64,000 nt of DNA, taken from a virus. A program made the translations under genes and the position numbers. Of the stretch, positions 14,554 to 21,916 are shown piece by piece; the stretch's first letter is position 1; every line of letters starts with the position of its first letter. The stretch spans positions 1 to 64,000 of IMG/VR virus record IMGVR_UViG_3300021961_000068. One strand, written 5' to 3'. The notes beneath the pieces were generated by a model. It was not told the DNA's origin, made no database searches, and saw nothing but the letters and a program-made list of their open reading frames with translations.

Positions 14554-15174
14554 ATGGCTGAAAAAGGATTAACAAGAGAATTTCTTGCTGAACGTGATTT
14601 GCGTATTTTTAAAATGAGACAAGCAGGGGTGCCTACAGCCGAGATTGCTAGAAGGTTTGGGATTGGCACGTCTAATGTTTCAAATTCTATTAAGAGACAA
14701 TTAAATAAATTAAGCCAAGAAGCATTGCTTGTTTATCCAGAAGTGCTTCAGATGGAACTTGAACGATTGGATGCTTTGCAGTCTGCGATCTGGCCGTTAA
14801 CGCAACACAGAAAACAGAAAATGGATGATGGTACAGAAGTTTCAATTGAACCTGACATCAAAGCGGTATCAACTGTTCTTTCAATAATTGACCGACGGGC
14901 AAAACTGCTTGGCATGGAACAAACGAATGTGAATGTTCAGATGGATGTTAGAGACGCTTCGCCAATGCGGGCGGTATTGGCTGGCGCACCAGGTGTTGTT
15001 CAGGCTGAGAAGTTTGATTCAGAGGCTGAGGCTAAAAAACTTTTGATACTGATGAGCGACGCTGGCATCATGCCTAGGGAAACAATTAAAGAACTTCTTG
15101 GTGATTTACCAGCCCTGAATGATGGCGAAGAAGATATTGAAGATGCAGATATTGTTGAAAAGACAGACGAATAA
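14554..15174 (+). CDS. HTH protein, probable small terminase subunit
   Basis: The 206-aa protein has a clean helix-turn-helix at about residues 10-40 (RIFKMRQAGVPTAEIARRFGIGTSNVS) and then a long helical segment (ELERLDALQSAIWPL...DIKAVSTVLSIIDRRAKLLGM), a pattern frequent in actinobacteriophage proteins annotated as small terminase or HTH proteins. It would recognise the packaging site and hand DNA to the large subunit. The acidic tail (EEDIEDADIVEKTDE) could bind a partner. It lies over 30 kb from the large subunit, which weakens the call; a replication-linked regulator is the alternative. ATG 14554 follows the primase stop by one base. Confidence 0.55.
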   Translation: MAEKGLTREFLAERDLRIFKMRQAGVPTAEIARRFGIGTSNVSNSIKRQLNKLSQEALLVYPEVLQMELERLDALQSAIWPLTQHRKQKMDDGTEVSIEPDIKAVSTVLSIIDRRAKLLGMEQTNVNVQMDVRDASPMRAVLAGAPGVVQAEKFDSEAEAKKLLILMSDAGIMPRETIKELLGDLPALNDGEEDIEDADIVEKTDE

Positions 15175-15180
15175 AAACTT

Positions 15181-15813
15181 TTATACGTCATCTCTATAAA
15201 AAACTTCAAACCCGCAATGCATTATTGCAGAAGCAAGTGTTCCGAAATATATTTCTCTATCCATGGAAGTATCTACTGGTTCTGTTTTAAGTTTCAATGA
15301 TGCCTTGAGGGCGGCGGGGTATTCAATGTCTCGCATTGCTTTTCCACCGTTAAACCAAAGAACATCACCAAAGTCAACTTTTCTGCCTAGTTTTACTTGA
15401 TATGGCATGGCGACAAATGTGTGGTCGTCGTCTTTCAGGTGGGTAAAAGATATGCATTCTTTAACTGGTGAATTGTTTAAAGCAAAAAGTTGTGCAAGGT
15501 TTTCTCCCTGTGTTTCGGCGGGAGAAATTGAACAATACCCTTCTGCAGCGAGGGTGTATTCCGTAATACCCCATCCTCGTCTCATGATTATTGACGCTTC
15601 TATTAAGGACTCAATTCTCTTATTTTTTGGAGTAGCAAAAGTATTTTTCAACTGAATTATTGTTGCTAATTCATTATTTCTCCACCCAAATATGTTTATA
15701 TTTAAATCTGAGCCTATTCCATCTTCGTCTATTAAAGATGTTTTTGCGGTCTTAATTGACTCAACGCATAGCGCGATTTTGTCAAAGTCTGTCTCGTAAA
15801 AACCTGTGTACAC
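15181..15813 (-). CDS. Hypothetical protein, 210 aa
   Basis: I do not recognise this globular alpha/beta protein (IALCVESIKTAKTS, INIFGWRNNELATIIQLKN, EASIIMRRGWGITEYTLAAEGYC). It is a single minus-strand gene between plus-strand operons. GTG 15813 lies seven bases downstream of a -10-like TAGGGT (15826-15821) with no ribosome-binding site, so it is likely leaderless. Its divergent neighbour at 15895 has the same TAGGGT-N7-start layout. The two are probably co-regulated. Confidence 0.65.
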   Translation of the reverse strand: MYTGFYETDFDKIALCVESIKTAKTSLIDEDGIGSDLNINIFGWRNNELATIIQLKNTFATPKNKRIESLIEASIIMRRGWGITEYTLAAEGYCSISPAETQGENLAQLFALNNSPVKECISFTHLKDDDHTFVAMPYQVKLGRKVDFGDVLWFNGGKAMRDIEYPAALKASLKLKTEPVDTSMDREIYFGTLASAIMHCGFEVFYRDDV

Positions 15814-15820
15814 AAAACAA

Positions 15821-15887
15821 ACCCTACTTCATTAAGGCTTTATAAAAATAATAGGTTGCATTTTGTCGGAAAACTTTGTACTAGGGT
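15821..15887. promoter_or_regulatory. Divergent promoter region with two TAGGGT -10 boxes
   Basis: TAGGGT occurs on the minus strand at 15826-15821, seven bases before GTG 15813, and on the plus strand at 15882-15887, seven bases before ATG 15895. The symmetric layout implies paired leaderless promoters. No good -35 box is visible at 17 bases for either, so an activator may be needed. Confidence 0.5.
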
Positions 15888-15894
15888 TTTGAAT

Positions 15895-16188
15895 ATGACA
15901 TCAAAACAACCTAAAAAATCCAACAAAAAGAAGGCTCCTGCGAAGAAGGCTCCCGCAAAGAAGGCGTCTGCTAGCAAAAAGGCTTCCGCATCTAAAAGCA
16001 CAATCGGTGTTCAAACAAAAGACGCAGATCTTCTGCTGTCAAAAGTGGGCGAACAAAAAACACAGTTTGTGGGCGCAGAAAAAATGATGAAAGCGATTGC
16101 TGAAACATCAACTATCGTTAGGGCAAATGACGTAAAGTCAAAATCTATTCGTCAAAAAATGCTTGCGTGGTTTAAAATTTCCAAGTAG
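15895..16188 (+). CDS. Histone-H1-like Lys/Ala-rich basic protein
   Basis: Residues 4-38 of this 97-aa protein are built from repeats of KKAPAKKAPAKKASASKKAS type, as in the tails of histone H1 and actinobacterial HupB/Lsr2-associated proteins. The rest is a helical domain (ADLLLSKVGEQKTQ, EKMMKAIAETSTIV, SIRQKMLAWFKISK). It likely binds DNA without sequence preference, compacting or masking phage or host DNA. ATG 15895 is chosen because TAGGGT lies seven bases upstream; the frame is open further 5' but has no other good start. It is followed by a methyltransferase gene with its own promoter. Confidence 0.65.
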   Translation: MTSKQPKKSNKKKAPAKKAPAKKASASKKASASKSTIGVQTKDADLLLSKVGEQKTQFVGAEKMMKAIAETSTIVRANDVKSKSIRQKMLAWFKISK

Positions 16189-16191
16189 TAT
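16163..16191 (+). promoter_or_regulatory. Promoter TTGCGT-N17-TAGTAT
   Basis: TTGCGT (16163-16168) and TAGTAT (16186-16191) are 17 bases apart. The -10 box overlaps the stop codon of the basic-protein gene. It would drive the methyltransferase at 16227. Confidence 0.55.
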
Positions 16192-16226
16192 TTGTCTCCT
16201 ACATGGGAGACAACGGGGGAGACGCA

Positions 16227-17603
16227 ATGACAGAAACAATTAGTGGGCTGCCTCTAAATCTTGATCCCAAAATTCTTCTTGGTGATGTCCGAGAAACTTT
16301 GGCTTCGTTGCCAGACAAAAGTATTCATTGCGTAGTCACATCGCCACCGTATTGGGGTTTGCGGGATTATGGCACGGCAACTTGGGTGGGTGGAGATCCC
16401 GATTGCTCACATAAAAGAGACAGTAAATTTAGCGAAAGTTGCTCAACCGGACAAAAACTTTTAGAGGGTGCGATTGGCGACGGAATCTACAAGGTTCAAT
16501 GTCCTCGTTGTGGCGCAATGAGGGAAGATAGCCAACTTGGTTTAGAGCCAACAGTGGATGAATATGTAGAACATATGGTTCAAGTTTTTCGTGAAGTTCG
16601 TAGAGTTCTACGAGACGATGGGACTTTGTGGCTAAATCTTGGTGATTCTTATGCAGGTAGCAACGGTAACGGTTGGAAGCAAGCGATTGCTACAACGAAT
16701 GCTTCAAACGGTGGCGGGGAAAACGAGATTTTCAGAGCAAAAAACGGTAGAGATGACGGCGATTTAAAACCAAAAGATTTGGTTGGTGTGCCATGGCGTG
16801 TGGCTTTTGCGTTGCAAGCAGACGGGTGGTATCTGCGTCAGGATATTATTTGGGCTAAACCGAACCCGATGCCTGAATCGGTGCGAGACAGATGCACCAA
16901 GGCGCATGAGTACATGTTTTTGCTCACTAAAAAATCTCATTATTTTTTTGACAGCGAAGCAATTAAAGAGCCAGCCAAATATGCTTATGATGACAGGGGG
17001 TCTCGTGCTGATAGTAGAAAAGGAGCAGGGATATCTAATGCGATGTATGGCTCAACAGGGGCATTCAGGAACAAGAGGTCAGTATGGACAGTAACTACCA
17101 AACCGTTCAAAGGGGCGCACTTCGCCACATTTCCACAAGACCTGATAGAGCCTTGTATTGCTGCTGGTACGAGCAAAAAGGGTTGCTGTGCTCAATGTGG
17201 CTCGCCGGTGGTTCGTCAAGTCAGTCGCAAACGGATAGCACGCAACGAACTTCCGACAAACGACCCGAGATACCGACCAAACGACTACAACGGCGCATAT
17301 GGAGAAATAAATGGGAAAGGGGACGCAGGGTTCTCTCAAACAGACACAATTGGTTGGGCTAAAGAATGTAAATGTGACACCCAAGAGGTTGTCCCTTGTA
17401 CTGTTTTGGATGTCTTTTTCGGTGCAGGAACCACTGGTGTCGTAGCCCAAAGACTCGGTAGGGCGTACCTTGGGTGTGAGTTGAACCCCGAATACGCAAA
17501 AATAGCGACCGAACGCCTCGCAAGCGAAAAAGAAAAAAACAGGCTTTTAGCAATAGAAAATGAAAGCCAGCCTTCTTTATTTGAGGTTGCTTCCGACGAG
17601 TAG
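16227..17603 (+). CDS. DNA methyltransferase with two Cys clusters
   Basis: The 458-aa enzyme has TSPPYWGLRDYG near residue 41 and LDVFFGAGTTG near residue 400, the permuted beta-class order. It shares long stretches with the enzyme at 8669-9859 (DDGTLWLN, WAKPNPMPESV, HFATFP). It differs by an inserted Cys region (PDCSHKRD...VQCPRCGAM) besides the later CCAQCG and CKCD pair, so one or two zinc sites are likely. ATG 16227 has GGGGGAG six bases upstream; an upstream ATG at 16203 is less likely. It probably marks phage DNA at a site different from its paralogue. Confidence 0.88.
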   Translation: MTETISGLPLNLDPKILLGDVRETLASLPDKSIHCVVTSPPYWGLRDYGTATWVGGDPDCSHKRDSKFSESCSTGQKLLEGAIGDGIYKVQCPRCGAMREDSQLGLEPTVDEYVEHMVQVFREVRRVLRDDGTLWLNLGDSYAGSNGNGWKQAIATTNASNGGGENEIFRAKNGRDDGDLKPKDLVGVPWRVAFALQADGWYLRQDIIWAKPNPMPESVRDRCTKAHEYMFLLTKKSHYFFDSEAIKEPAKYAYDDRGSRADSRKGAGISNAMYGSTGAFRNKRSVWTVTTKPFKGAHFATFPQDLIEPCIAAGTSKKGCCAQCGSPVVRQVSRKRIARNELPTNDPRYRPNDYNGAYGEINGKGDAGFSQTDTIGWAKECKCDTQEVVPCTVLDVFFGAGTTGVVAQRLGRAYLGCELNPEYAKIATERLASEKEKNRLLAIENESQPSLFEVASDE

Positions 17604-17658
17604 TAAATGTTGTATGATTTATCTACATAAGAATTCTCTTTGACTTGGAGGTCAAATA

Positions 17659-18090
17659 ATGTCAGCATCAGCCCCACTCCTTCTCCCAATGACAGTCACA
17701 GGCGCTTGCGCAACATCTTCAACAGTTGTCGCTCGCACTCCTGTTGCAGGTCGTGTCCGTGGAATCACAGTCGCAGTTGGTACTGCTCCTGCAGGTTCGG
17801 CACTTAACGGAACTGTTCGCAAGGCAACAGCCGCAGGAACAGTTATCGGAACTTGGTCAATCGCAGCCGCTGGAACTTCGGCAGTCGCAACAATGTCAAC
17901 AGTAGACGGCGCTGATGAACTCGCCGCTGACGACTTGGTTCACCTCGTGGTCGCTGCTGTAGGTTCAGGAACTGCTGGTTCAAACTTGACCGCTCTTCTT
18001 CAGATTGATCAGTCAGCAGATCAAGACGGCTCAGATGTTGTTGCAGTAGCAACACTTCGTGGCAACCACCCAGGTGGCGTAGTCGCCTGA
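17659..18090 (+). CDS. Ala/Thr/Val-rich protein, probable virion decoration protein
   Basis: The 143-aa protein is small-residue-rich and predicted beta (RGITVAVGTAPAGSALNGTV, GTVIGTWSIAAAGTSAVATM), without Lys-rich or hydrophobic membrane parts. This resembles capsid decoration or tail-surface proteins, but I match no named family. A GGAGG ribosome-binding site, a codon choice richer in G/C than its neighbours and a strong terminator right after it suggest a single highly expressed transcript. It is far from other head genes, so the structural role is inference. Confidence 0.6.
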   Translation: MSASAPLLLPMTVTGACATSSTVVARTPVAGRVRGITVAVGTAPAGSALNGTVRKATAAGTVIGTWSIAAAGTSAVATMSTVDGADELAADDLVHLVVAAVGSGTAGSNLTALLQIDQSADQDGSDVVAVATLRGNHPGGVVA

Positions 18091-18133
18091 TTTTAAGTAA
18101 GTAAGTAAAAGAGAATTAAACCCGACAAACTTT

Positions 18134-18169
18134 TAGTCCCCCACTTCCGTGCAGGTCGGTGGGGGACTA
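18134..18169. terminator. Bidirectional terminator, 11-bp stem
   Basis: TAGTCCCCCAC pairs exactly with GTGGGGGACTA. It lies between converging genes (plus gene ending at 18090, minus gene ending at 18177) with T-rich sequence on either side (TTGTATTT on plus, AAAAGTTT on minus). It is likely a two-way intrinsic terminator. Confidence 0.85.
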
Positions 18170-18176
18170 ATTGTAT

Positions 18177-18542
18177 TTACGGGCGTAAAAATGTTATAGC
18201 GACTCTCTCGCTTGCTCTCACAAGCAAAAACAATGCTTCAGTTTGTGTGTGTGTTGAACACCATTCCGAGATTTCTGTATCAGTAATAAGTTCCAAATAT
18301 TCACAAAAGAATCTTGACCTACCACACATAAATGGTGGCACACCGCACTCTTCTGCTTCCATGAAGCCTTCTGCTAAAAGTTTTTCTTTAGCGCCACATG
18401 CAAGAAGTATTGCCCCCCATATATCTATTTCTTTTGTGTATGGATCGTAGGTTGCGTAGTTGGAGAACCCATGTTCCTTTATGTAGTCAATAGCCTTGTC
18501 GTAGATCCCGTCAGCCCCAAGTTGTTTTAATGTTGGGAACAT
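18177..18542 (-). CDS. Hypothetical protein, 121 aa
   Basis: I do not recognise the family, but the layout suggests a small Cys-containing helical domain (DKAIDYIKEHGFSNYATYDPYT, ILLACGAKEKLLAEGF, CEYLELITDTEISEW). Similar stand-alone proteins occur in actinobacterial phages and hosts. Its ATG overlaps the stop of the ribonucleotide reductase by one base (TAATG), so it is translated from the same mRNA. A nucleotide-metabolism role is possible from context alone. Confidence 0.65.
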   Translation of the reverse strand: MFPTLKQLGADGIYDKAIDYIKEHGFSNYATYDPYTKEIDIWGAILLACGAKEKLLAEGFMEAEECGVPPFMCGRSRFFCEYLELITDTEISEWCSTHTQTEALFLLVRASERVAITFLRP

Positions 18543-20470
18543 TATCTAATTGGGCAAGCACCTGTTGCACAATCGTCAAGCGACAATTCTGAACCTGTTG
18601 CCTGACTTAAAGGCAAAGATGTATCAATCTTTTTCACAAGTGCATCATAATCGGCTTGAGTGATCTGCTCATACGGAGGAAGTGGGAAGTTGTGGTCTGC
18701 GTGCAGAAGAAATGATACCGATTTGACACCGGTGTCATAATTTTTTGACAACCATTCTTTGATTGATTCAAGTTCTTCTTTGCGGTAATAAACGGTTACA
18801 GAAACAGCGTTGTCAGCCCATTCTGTCTGCATTTTTTTGACCCATTCAAGTTGTTCTACTGCCGTCATGTTCTCGGCGAGAACTGCGTTGTCTGGTGACT
18901 TGCATGGGAACTCAACGACATAACGACTGTGATCCTCGCGACCATCAATACCGATGTCCCAAACAACCTTATGTCCCCTTGCACGCAAGCCTGCCACAAG
19001 GGCGTCAGACGCACCAAAACGCACCCTACGGATGTAAAACGGCGCAAATGCGGGATGAATGCCCGGAGTGATACCGGGGAGCAAGGAGAGCGTTCCTGAC
19101 GGTTGGACAGTGGTAAGTCTGACAGAACGAGGGAAGCCTTTTTCCTTTGAGTAATAAATGTCAAACTCGTCTAGGTGTCTGTAAGCCTCGTCCAGCCAAG
19201 AAACTTGCTCTGCTGAAGCCTGCAAAACACCAGAAATGCTTTGTCCTAGTCGTGCATTTTTTGCAACGATTGCGTTTGTTTTTGCATAGGGGTAGGTAAG
19301 ACGGGTGATCTGTTTTTGAACCATGTAGAGAAGTTCTGATATTTCTTTGAATTGTTTGATGTCGCAGATATTGGGTAGGAATATGGTTGAAAGATTGCAT
19401 GACTCTCCGTCACCTAAACCGATCTCGGCGCATGGGTTGAAACCTTCAATGGTTTTATCTGCTCGTTCTTCTTTGAGGCGACCGTATTTGCGGGCAAGAC
19501 GGCGATTTACGAGACCGTAAGGTTCTCCACCGCCCGTATAGCCCTTCCATAGTTCAGGCATGATGTGGTCGTAGTAGTCGGCATAGATGCTGTTGTTTGA
19601 ATTTGCTCGGTAACCAGGGATATCTCCCGAAGCCCAATTTTTTGCTCGCAGGAAAAGCACATCGTCGGGGTCGCCAATAGCGATTTGAGCGGAGCGACGA
19701 GATGAACCCGAGACAACCACGCGACCGATGATGTTGCAAATGTCTAGAACATCAATTGAGCGAAGTTTCTTTCCCTCTCGTGCTTCCATGACTTGGCATA
19801 TGTCTGTAATTCCGTCAACTAGTGCGCCAGGTCCGCTTGCTGTACCGCCAAATGTTTTGAGGGGTGCACCGAATTCTCGGATAAGAATCGTTGAGTATGA
19901 GAATGATTTACCTGTATCAAAATATGATTTCAATACGCTGTGTAGTAGTCGTCGCCAACCTTGACGGGAATCGGGGACAATAATGTCTGCGTCGTTTGAA
20001 CGCTCGTGAGTGATTTTTACATTAGGGAGAACCTTTGGAAGATCGTGAATTTTTGCTCGTTCCACAGAGAACCCAACACCACCGCCAAGCATTAGGTGGT
20101 CAAAAAGAAACTCAAAATCTTCTACTTTTTCTATGTTTACGAAATAGCAGTTATTAAGCGATGCGGCGTTAAATTGTTTGATGAGTGGTGTCCCCAGTTG
20201 CCAAAGAGCACGACCTGAGAACGAACCACGCAAGTTGAAAACATGATCAAAAAGTTTCTCTGCTTGAGTCTTAGTAAGAGGAGTTCCAATATCTATGGCT
20301 CCGTTTACACAGCGTTGTACAGTTTCAAGCCAAGTTTCATTGCGATTCATGTCCTCAATGCGTCGAGAATATGTGCGGAGGTAGACAACTTCTCCTAGCC
20401 CATTAAATCCCCAAGGAGGTGTCTGTGTTTTGTATTGGTCTACGAATTCTTGGGATAGGTGGGCAGTCAT
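18542..20470 (-). CDS. nrdJ: Adenosylcobalamin-dependent (class II) ribonucleotide reductase
   Basis: The 642-aa protein matches the monomeric RTPR type of class II reductases. It has NNCYFVN (redox C108), NPCAEI (345-350, thiyl radical C347) and GESCNLST (redox C358); the 11-residue gap between C347 and C358 equals that of the Lactobacillus enzyme. PSGTLSLLPG and the C-terminal CATGACPIR re-reducing cysteines are also present. It converts ribonucleoside triphosphates to dNTPs using coenzyme B12, so phage replication would depend on cobalamin in the host. AGAGGA precedes the ATG. A 121-aa gene is coupled downstream. Confidence 0.95.
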   Translation of the reverse strand: MTAHLSQEFVDQYKTQTPPWGFNGLGEVVYLRTYSRRIEDMNRNETWLETVQRCVNGAIDIGTPLTKTQAEKLFDHVFNLRGSFSGRALWQLGTPLIKQFNAASLNNCYFVNIEKVEDFEFLFDHLMLGGGVGFSVERAKIHDLPKVLPNVKITHERSNDADIIVPDSRQGWRRLLHSVLKSYFDTGKSFSYSTILIREFGAPLKTFGGTASGPGALVDGITDICQVMEAREGKKLRSIDVLDICNIIGRVVVSGSSRRSAQIAIGDPDDVLFLRAKNWASGDIPGYRANSNNSIYADYYDHIMPELWKGYTGGGEPYGLVNRRLARKYGRLKEERADKTIEGFNPCAEIGLGDGESCNLSTIFLPNICDIKQFKEISELLYMVQKQITRLTYPYAKTNAIVAKNARLGQSISGVLQASAEQVSWLDEAYRHLDEFDIYYSKEKGFPRSVRLTTVQPSGTLSLLPGITPGIHPAFAPFYIRRVRFGASDALVAGLRARGHKVVWDIGIDGREDHSRYVVEFPCKSPDNAVLAENMTAVEQLEWVKKMQTEWADNAVSVTVYYRKEELESIKEWLSKNYDTGVKSVSFLLHADHNFPLPPYEQITQADYDALVKKIDTSLPLSQATGSELSLDDCATGACPIR

Positions 20471-20544
20471 TACGTCCTCTTTCGGCGCATATGGGGATAT
20501 GGGTGAACAACCATATTACAACACGAGAGATTTTAAGTAAAATG

Positions 20545-20838
20545 CTAATTACGGGTAAGGTTATATTTTCTTGCCTCAGATAGGGGAATGATCTGTCCGA
20601 CAGCAAATTTACGAGTTTTTGCAAAAACTCCAGTAGAAACTTCTTCGGCAACAAAAAAATCTTCTTCCACACGAAATGTTTGTTTTTCGTCTAATGATTT
20701 AAAAAGCCCCAACCCAAGAAGTTTTTCAGGTGGTTTGTGCCCTTTGGGCACACAATTCCCTGTTGGATCACCACAGACAATGCAAGGCTCTCCTGTGGCA
20801 CGGAGAATTTCTATATCGCCATAGATGTATTCAGGCAT
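20545..20838 (-). CDS. Hypothetical protein with Cys motif, 97 aa
   Basis: The protein starts MPEYIYGDIEILRATGEPC and has CIVCGDPTGNC near residue 19, a compact metal-binding knuckle. The rest looks like small beta strands (KQTFRVEEDFFVAEEVSTG, FAVGQIIPLSEARKY). A TTG six bases upstream of the ATG is equally well placed after an AGAGG, so the product may be two residues longer. It lies between the reductase and a terminator. Similar small zinc-knuckle proteins are common in actinobacteriophages; the function is unknown. Confidence 0.65.
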   Translation of the reverse strand: MPEYIYGDIEILRATGEPCIVCGDPTGNCVPKGHKPPEKLLGLGLFKSLDEKQTFRVEEDFFVAEEVSTGVFAKTRKFAVGQIIPLSEARKYNLTRN

Positions 20839-20869
20839 AAACAATGATACCTCTTGCCCTTAAAAGGAA

Positions 20870-20893
20870 AAGGAGCACCTTGCGGTGCTCCTT
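20870..20893. terminator. Intrinsic terminator, 10-bp stem
   Basis: AAGGAGCACC pairs exactly with GGTGCTCCTT across a four-base loop. On the minus strand it is followed by TTTTCCTTTT. It ends the transcript of the gene at 20939-21184. Confidence 0.85.
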
Positions 20894-20938
20894 AGTCGTT
20901 CCTTCTATGCGGGGGGCATAGACTTTGTGCCCTAAAGA

Positions 20939-21184
20939 TTAGTTTTTGGGTGCGAACTTGTTTTCTGACTTCATCGCTTTCATTTCCTCTGCAAACAGTT
21001 CATCAAATTCTTCGTTGTACCGTGTCTGTAAAACAAAAGATGCTCGTCGTTTTGCCTCATTGCGGCGCTTTGCCTCAATTTTGCGAAGTTCTGCTCGCCG
21101 TGCACGTTCCTCGGCTGGAAGTGGCTTACGTCCACGACTAACTCCGAGTTTCTTTTTAAGTTGCTGATATGTTGTTGTAGCCAT
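20939..21184 (-). CDS. Small highly basic helical protein, 81 aa
   Basis: The protein is mostly one charged helix with many Arg, Lys and Ala (EERARRAELRKIEAKRRNEAKRRASF), likely a coiled coil that may bind nucleic acid. The N-terminus has KKKLGVSRGRKPLP. An AAGGAG ribosome-binding site lies six bases before the ATG, a TTGTTT-N17-TAGTAT promoter lies upstream and an intrinsic terminator follows, so it is its own transcription unit. I do not recognise a family. Confidence 0.7.
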   Translation of the reverse strand: MATTTYQQLKKKLGVSRGRKPLPAEERARRAELRKIEAKRRNEAKRRASFVLQTRYNEEFDELFAEEMKAMKSENKFAPKN

Positions 21185-21237
21185 TAAGGGCTCCTTAATC
21201 TTTCTGTTTAGTTGTTTATGTACTTCTTACAAGAAAG

Positions 21238-21266
21238 ATACTAACTAGTTTCTCAAAGAAAAACAA
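21238..21266 (-). promoter_or_regulatory. Promoter TTGTTT-N17-TAGTAT
   Basis: On the minus strand TTGTTT (21266-21261) and TAGTAT (21243-21238) are 17 bases apart. It drives the basic protein at 20939-21184. Confidence 0.65.
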
Positions 21267-21334
21267 CTTTTATTAAAAAAAATATTAAATACATTTCTGT
21301 TTATCCACAGGGCTCACCATAGGGCTTATCCACA
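21267..21334. other. AT-rich segment plus two exact DnaA boxes
   Basis: A stretch almost without G or C (about 21267-21296) is followed by TTATCCACA at 21301-21309 and again at 21326-21334, 25 bases apart and in the same orientation. Both match the canonical DnaA box perfectly. The region lies between divergent promoters. It is the stronger of two candidate origin-like sites in the window. Confidence 0.6.
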
Positions 21335-21347
21335 GGGTTTTAGGGGG

Positions 21348-21377
21348 TTGCTAAACCCCATCTATGGGGGCTACACT
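21348..21377 (+). promoter_or_regulatory. Promoter TTGCTA-N18-TACACT with short hairpin
   Basis: TTGCTA (21348-21353) and TACACT (21372-21377) are 18 bases apart. The spacer contains a small inverted repeat, GGGGTT...AACCCC and CCCC...GGGG. It drives the phosphatase-deacetylase operon and lies just downstream of the DnaA boxes. Confidence 0.55.
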
Positions 21378-21423
21378 TACGGTATAAGTAATATAAACTA
21401 CAAATACTAAAGAAAGAAAAACA

Positions 21424-21912
21424 ATGGAAACATCCTTAATAACCCCACCAACGGTCAGAAATCTAGAAGAAGCAAGAGAGCAATGTCTTGAATATGACGC
21501 AGTTTTGACCGCAGGACCAAACAAAGATGAAGTCAGCGACTTCAATCACCCTATTCATAAAGTCGTTCAGTTTATTGACACTGCGTATGAGAAGAACGGC
21601 GGACCGACCTTAGAGAATGTTGTTGAACTTATAGAGTTCGGCGCAGGTGTCCCCAAATTGTTGGTGCACTGTCACGCAGGTATTTCCCGTTCAACAGCAA
21701 CAGCGTGGGGGGTATCAATAGCAAACGGCAACGATCCTTTGGAAGCATTTCTATACCTGCAAGATAAACACCCTGAAGAAAAAGGATATTTCGGTCACGG
21801 TAAAAGACCCTTTGCGCCGAACATCCTAATTGTTAAGCACCTAGATACATATTTCAATCTTGGTACTACTCTTTTGGAAATTCGCAACAAGTATTCACGG
21901 AGAGGTTGGTAA
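21424..21912 (+). CDS. Dual-specificity/tyrosine-type protein phosphatase
   Basis: The 162-aa protein has the cysteine-phosphatase loop HCHAGISRS (C83 nucleophile, R89 phosphate-binding Arg) in a short domain of dual-specificity type, with D39 (VSDFNHP) a possible general acid. The helix STATAWGVSIA after the loop and the following EAFLYLQDKHP fit the fold. It would remove phosphate from proteins, RNA ends or small molecules. It leads an operon, and the next gene is a deacetylase-family enzyme starting five bases later. The purine-rich leader has no clear Shine-Dalgarno sequence. Confidence 0.85.
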   Translation: METSLITPPTVRNLEEAREQCLEYDAVLTAGPNKDEVSDFNHPIHKVVQFIDTAYEKNGGPTLENVVELIEFGAGVPKLLVHCHAGISRSTATAWGVSIANGNDPLEAFLYLQDKHPEEKGYFGHGKRPFAPNILIVKHLDTYFNLGTTLLEIRNKYSRRGW

Positions 21913-21916
21913 AGCA

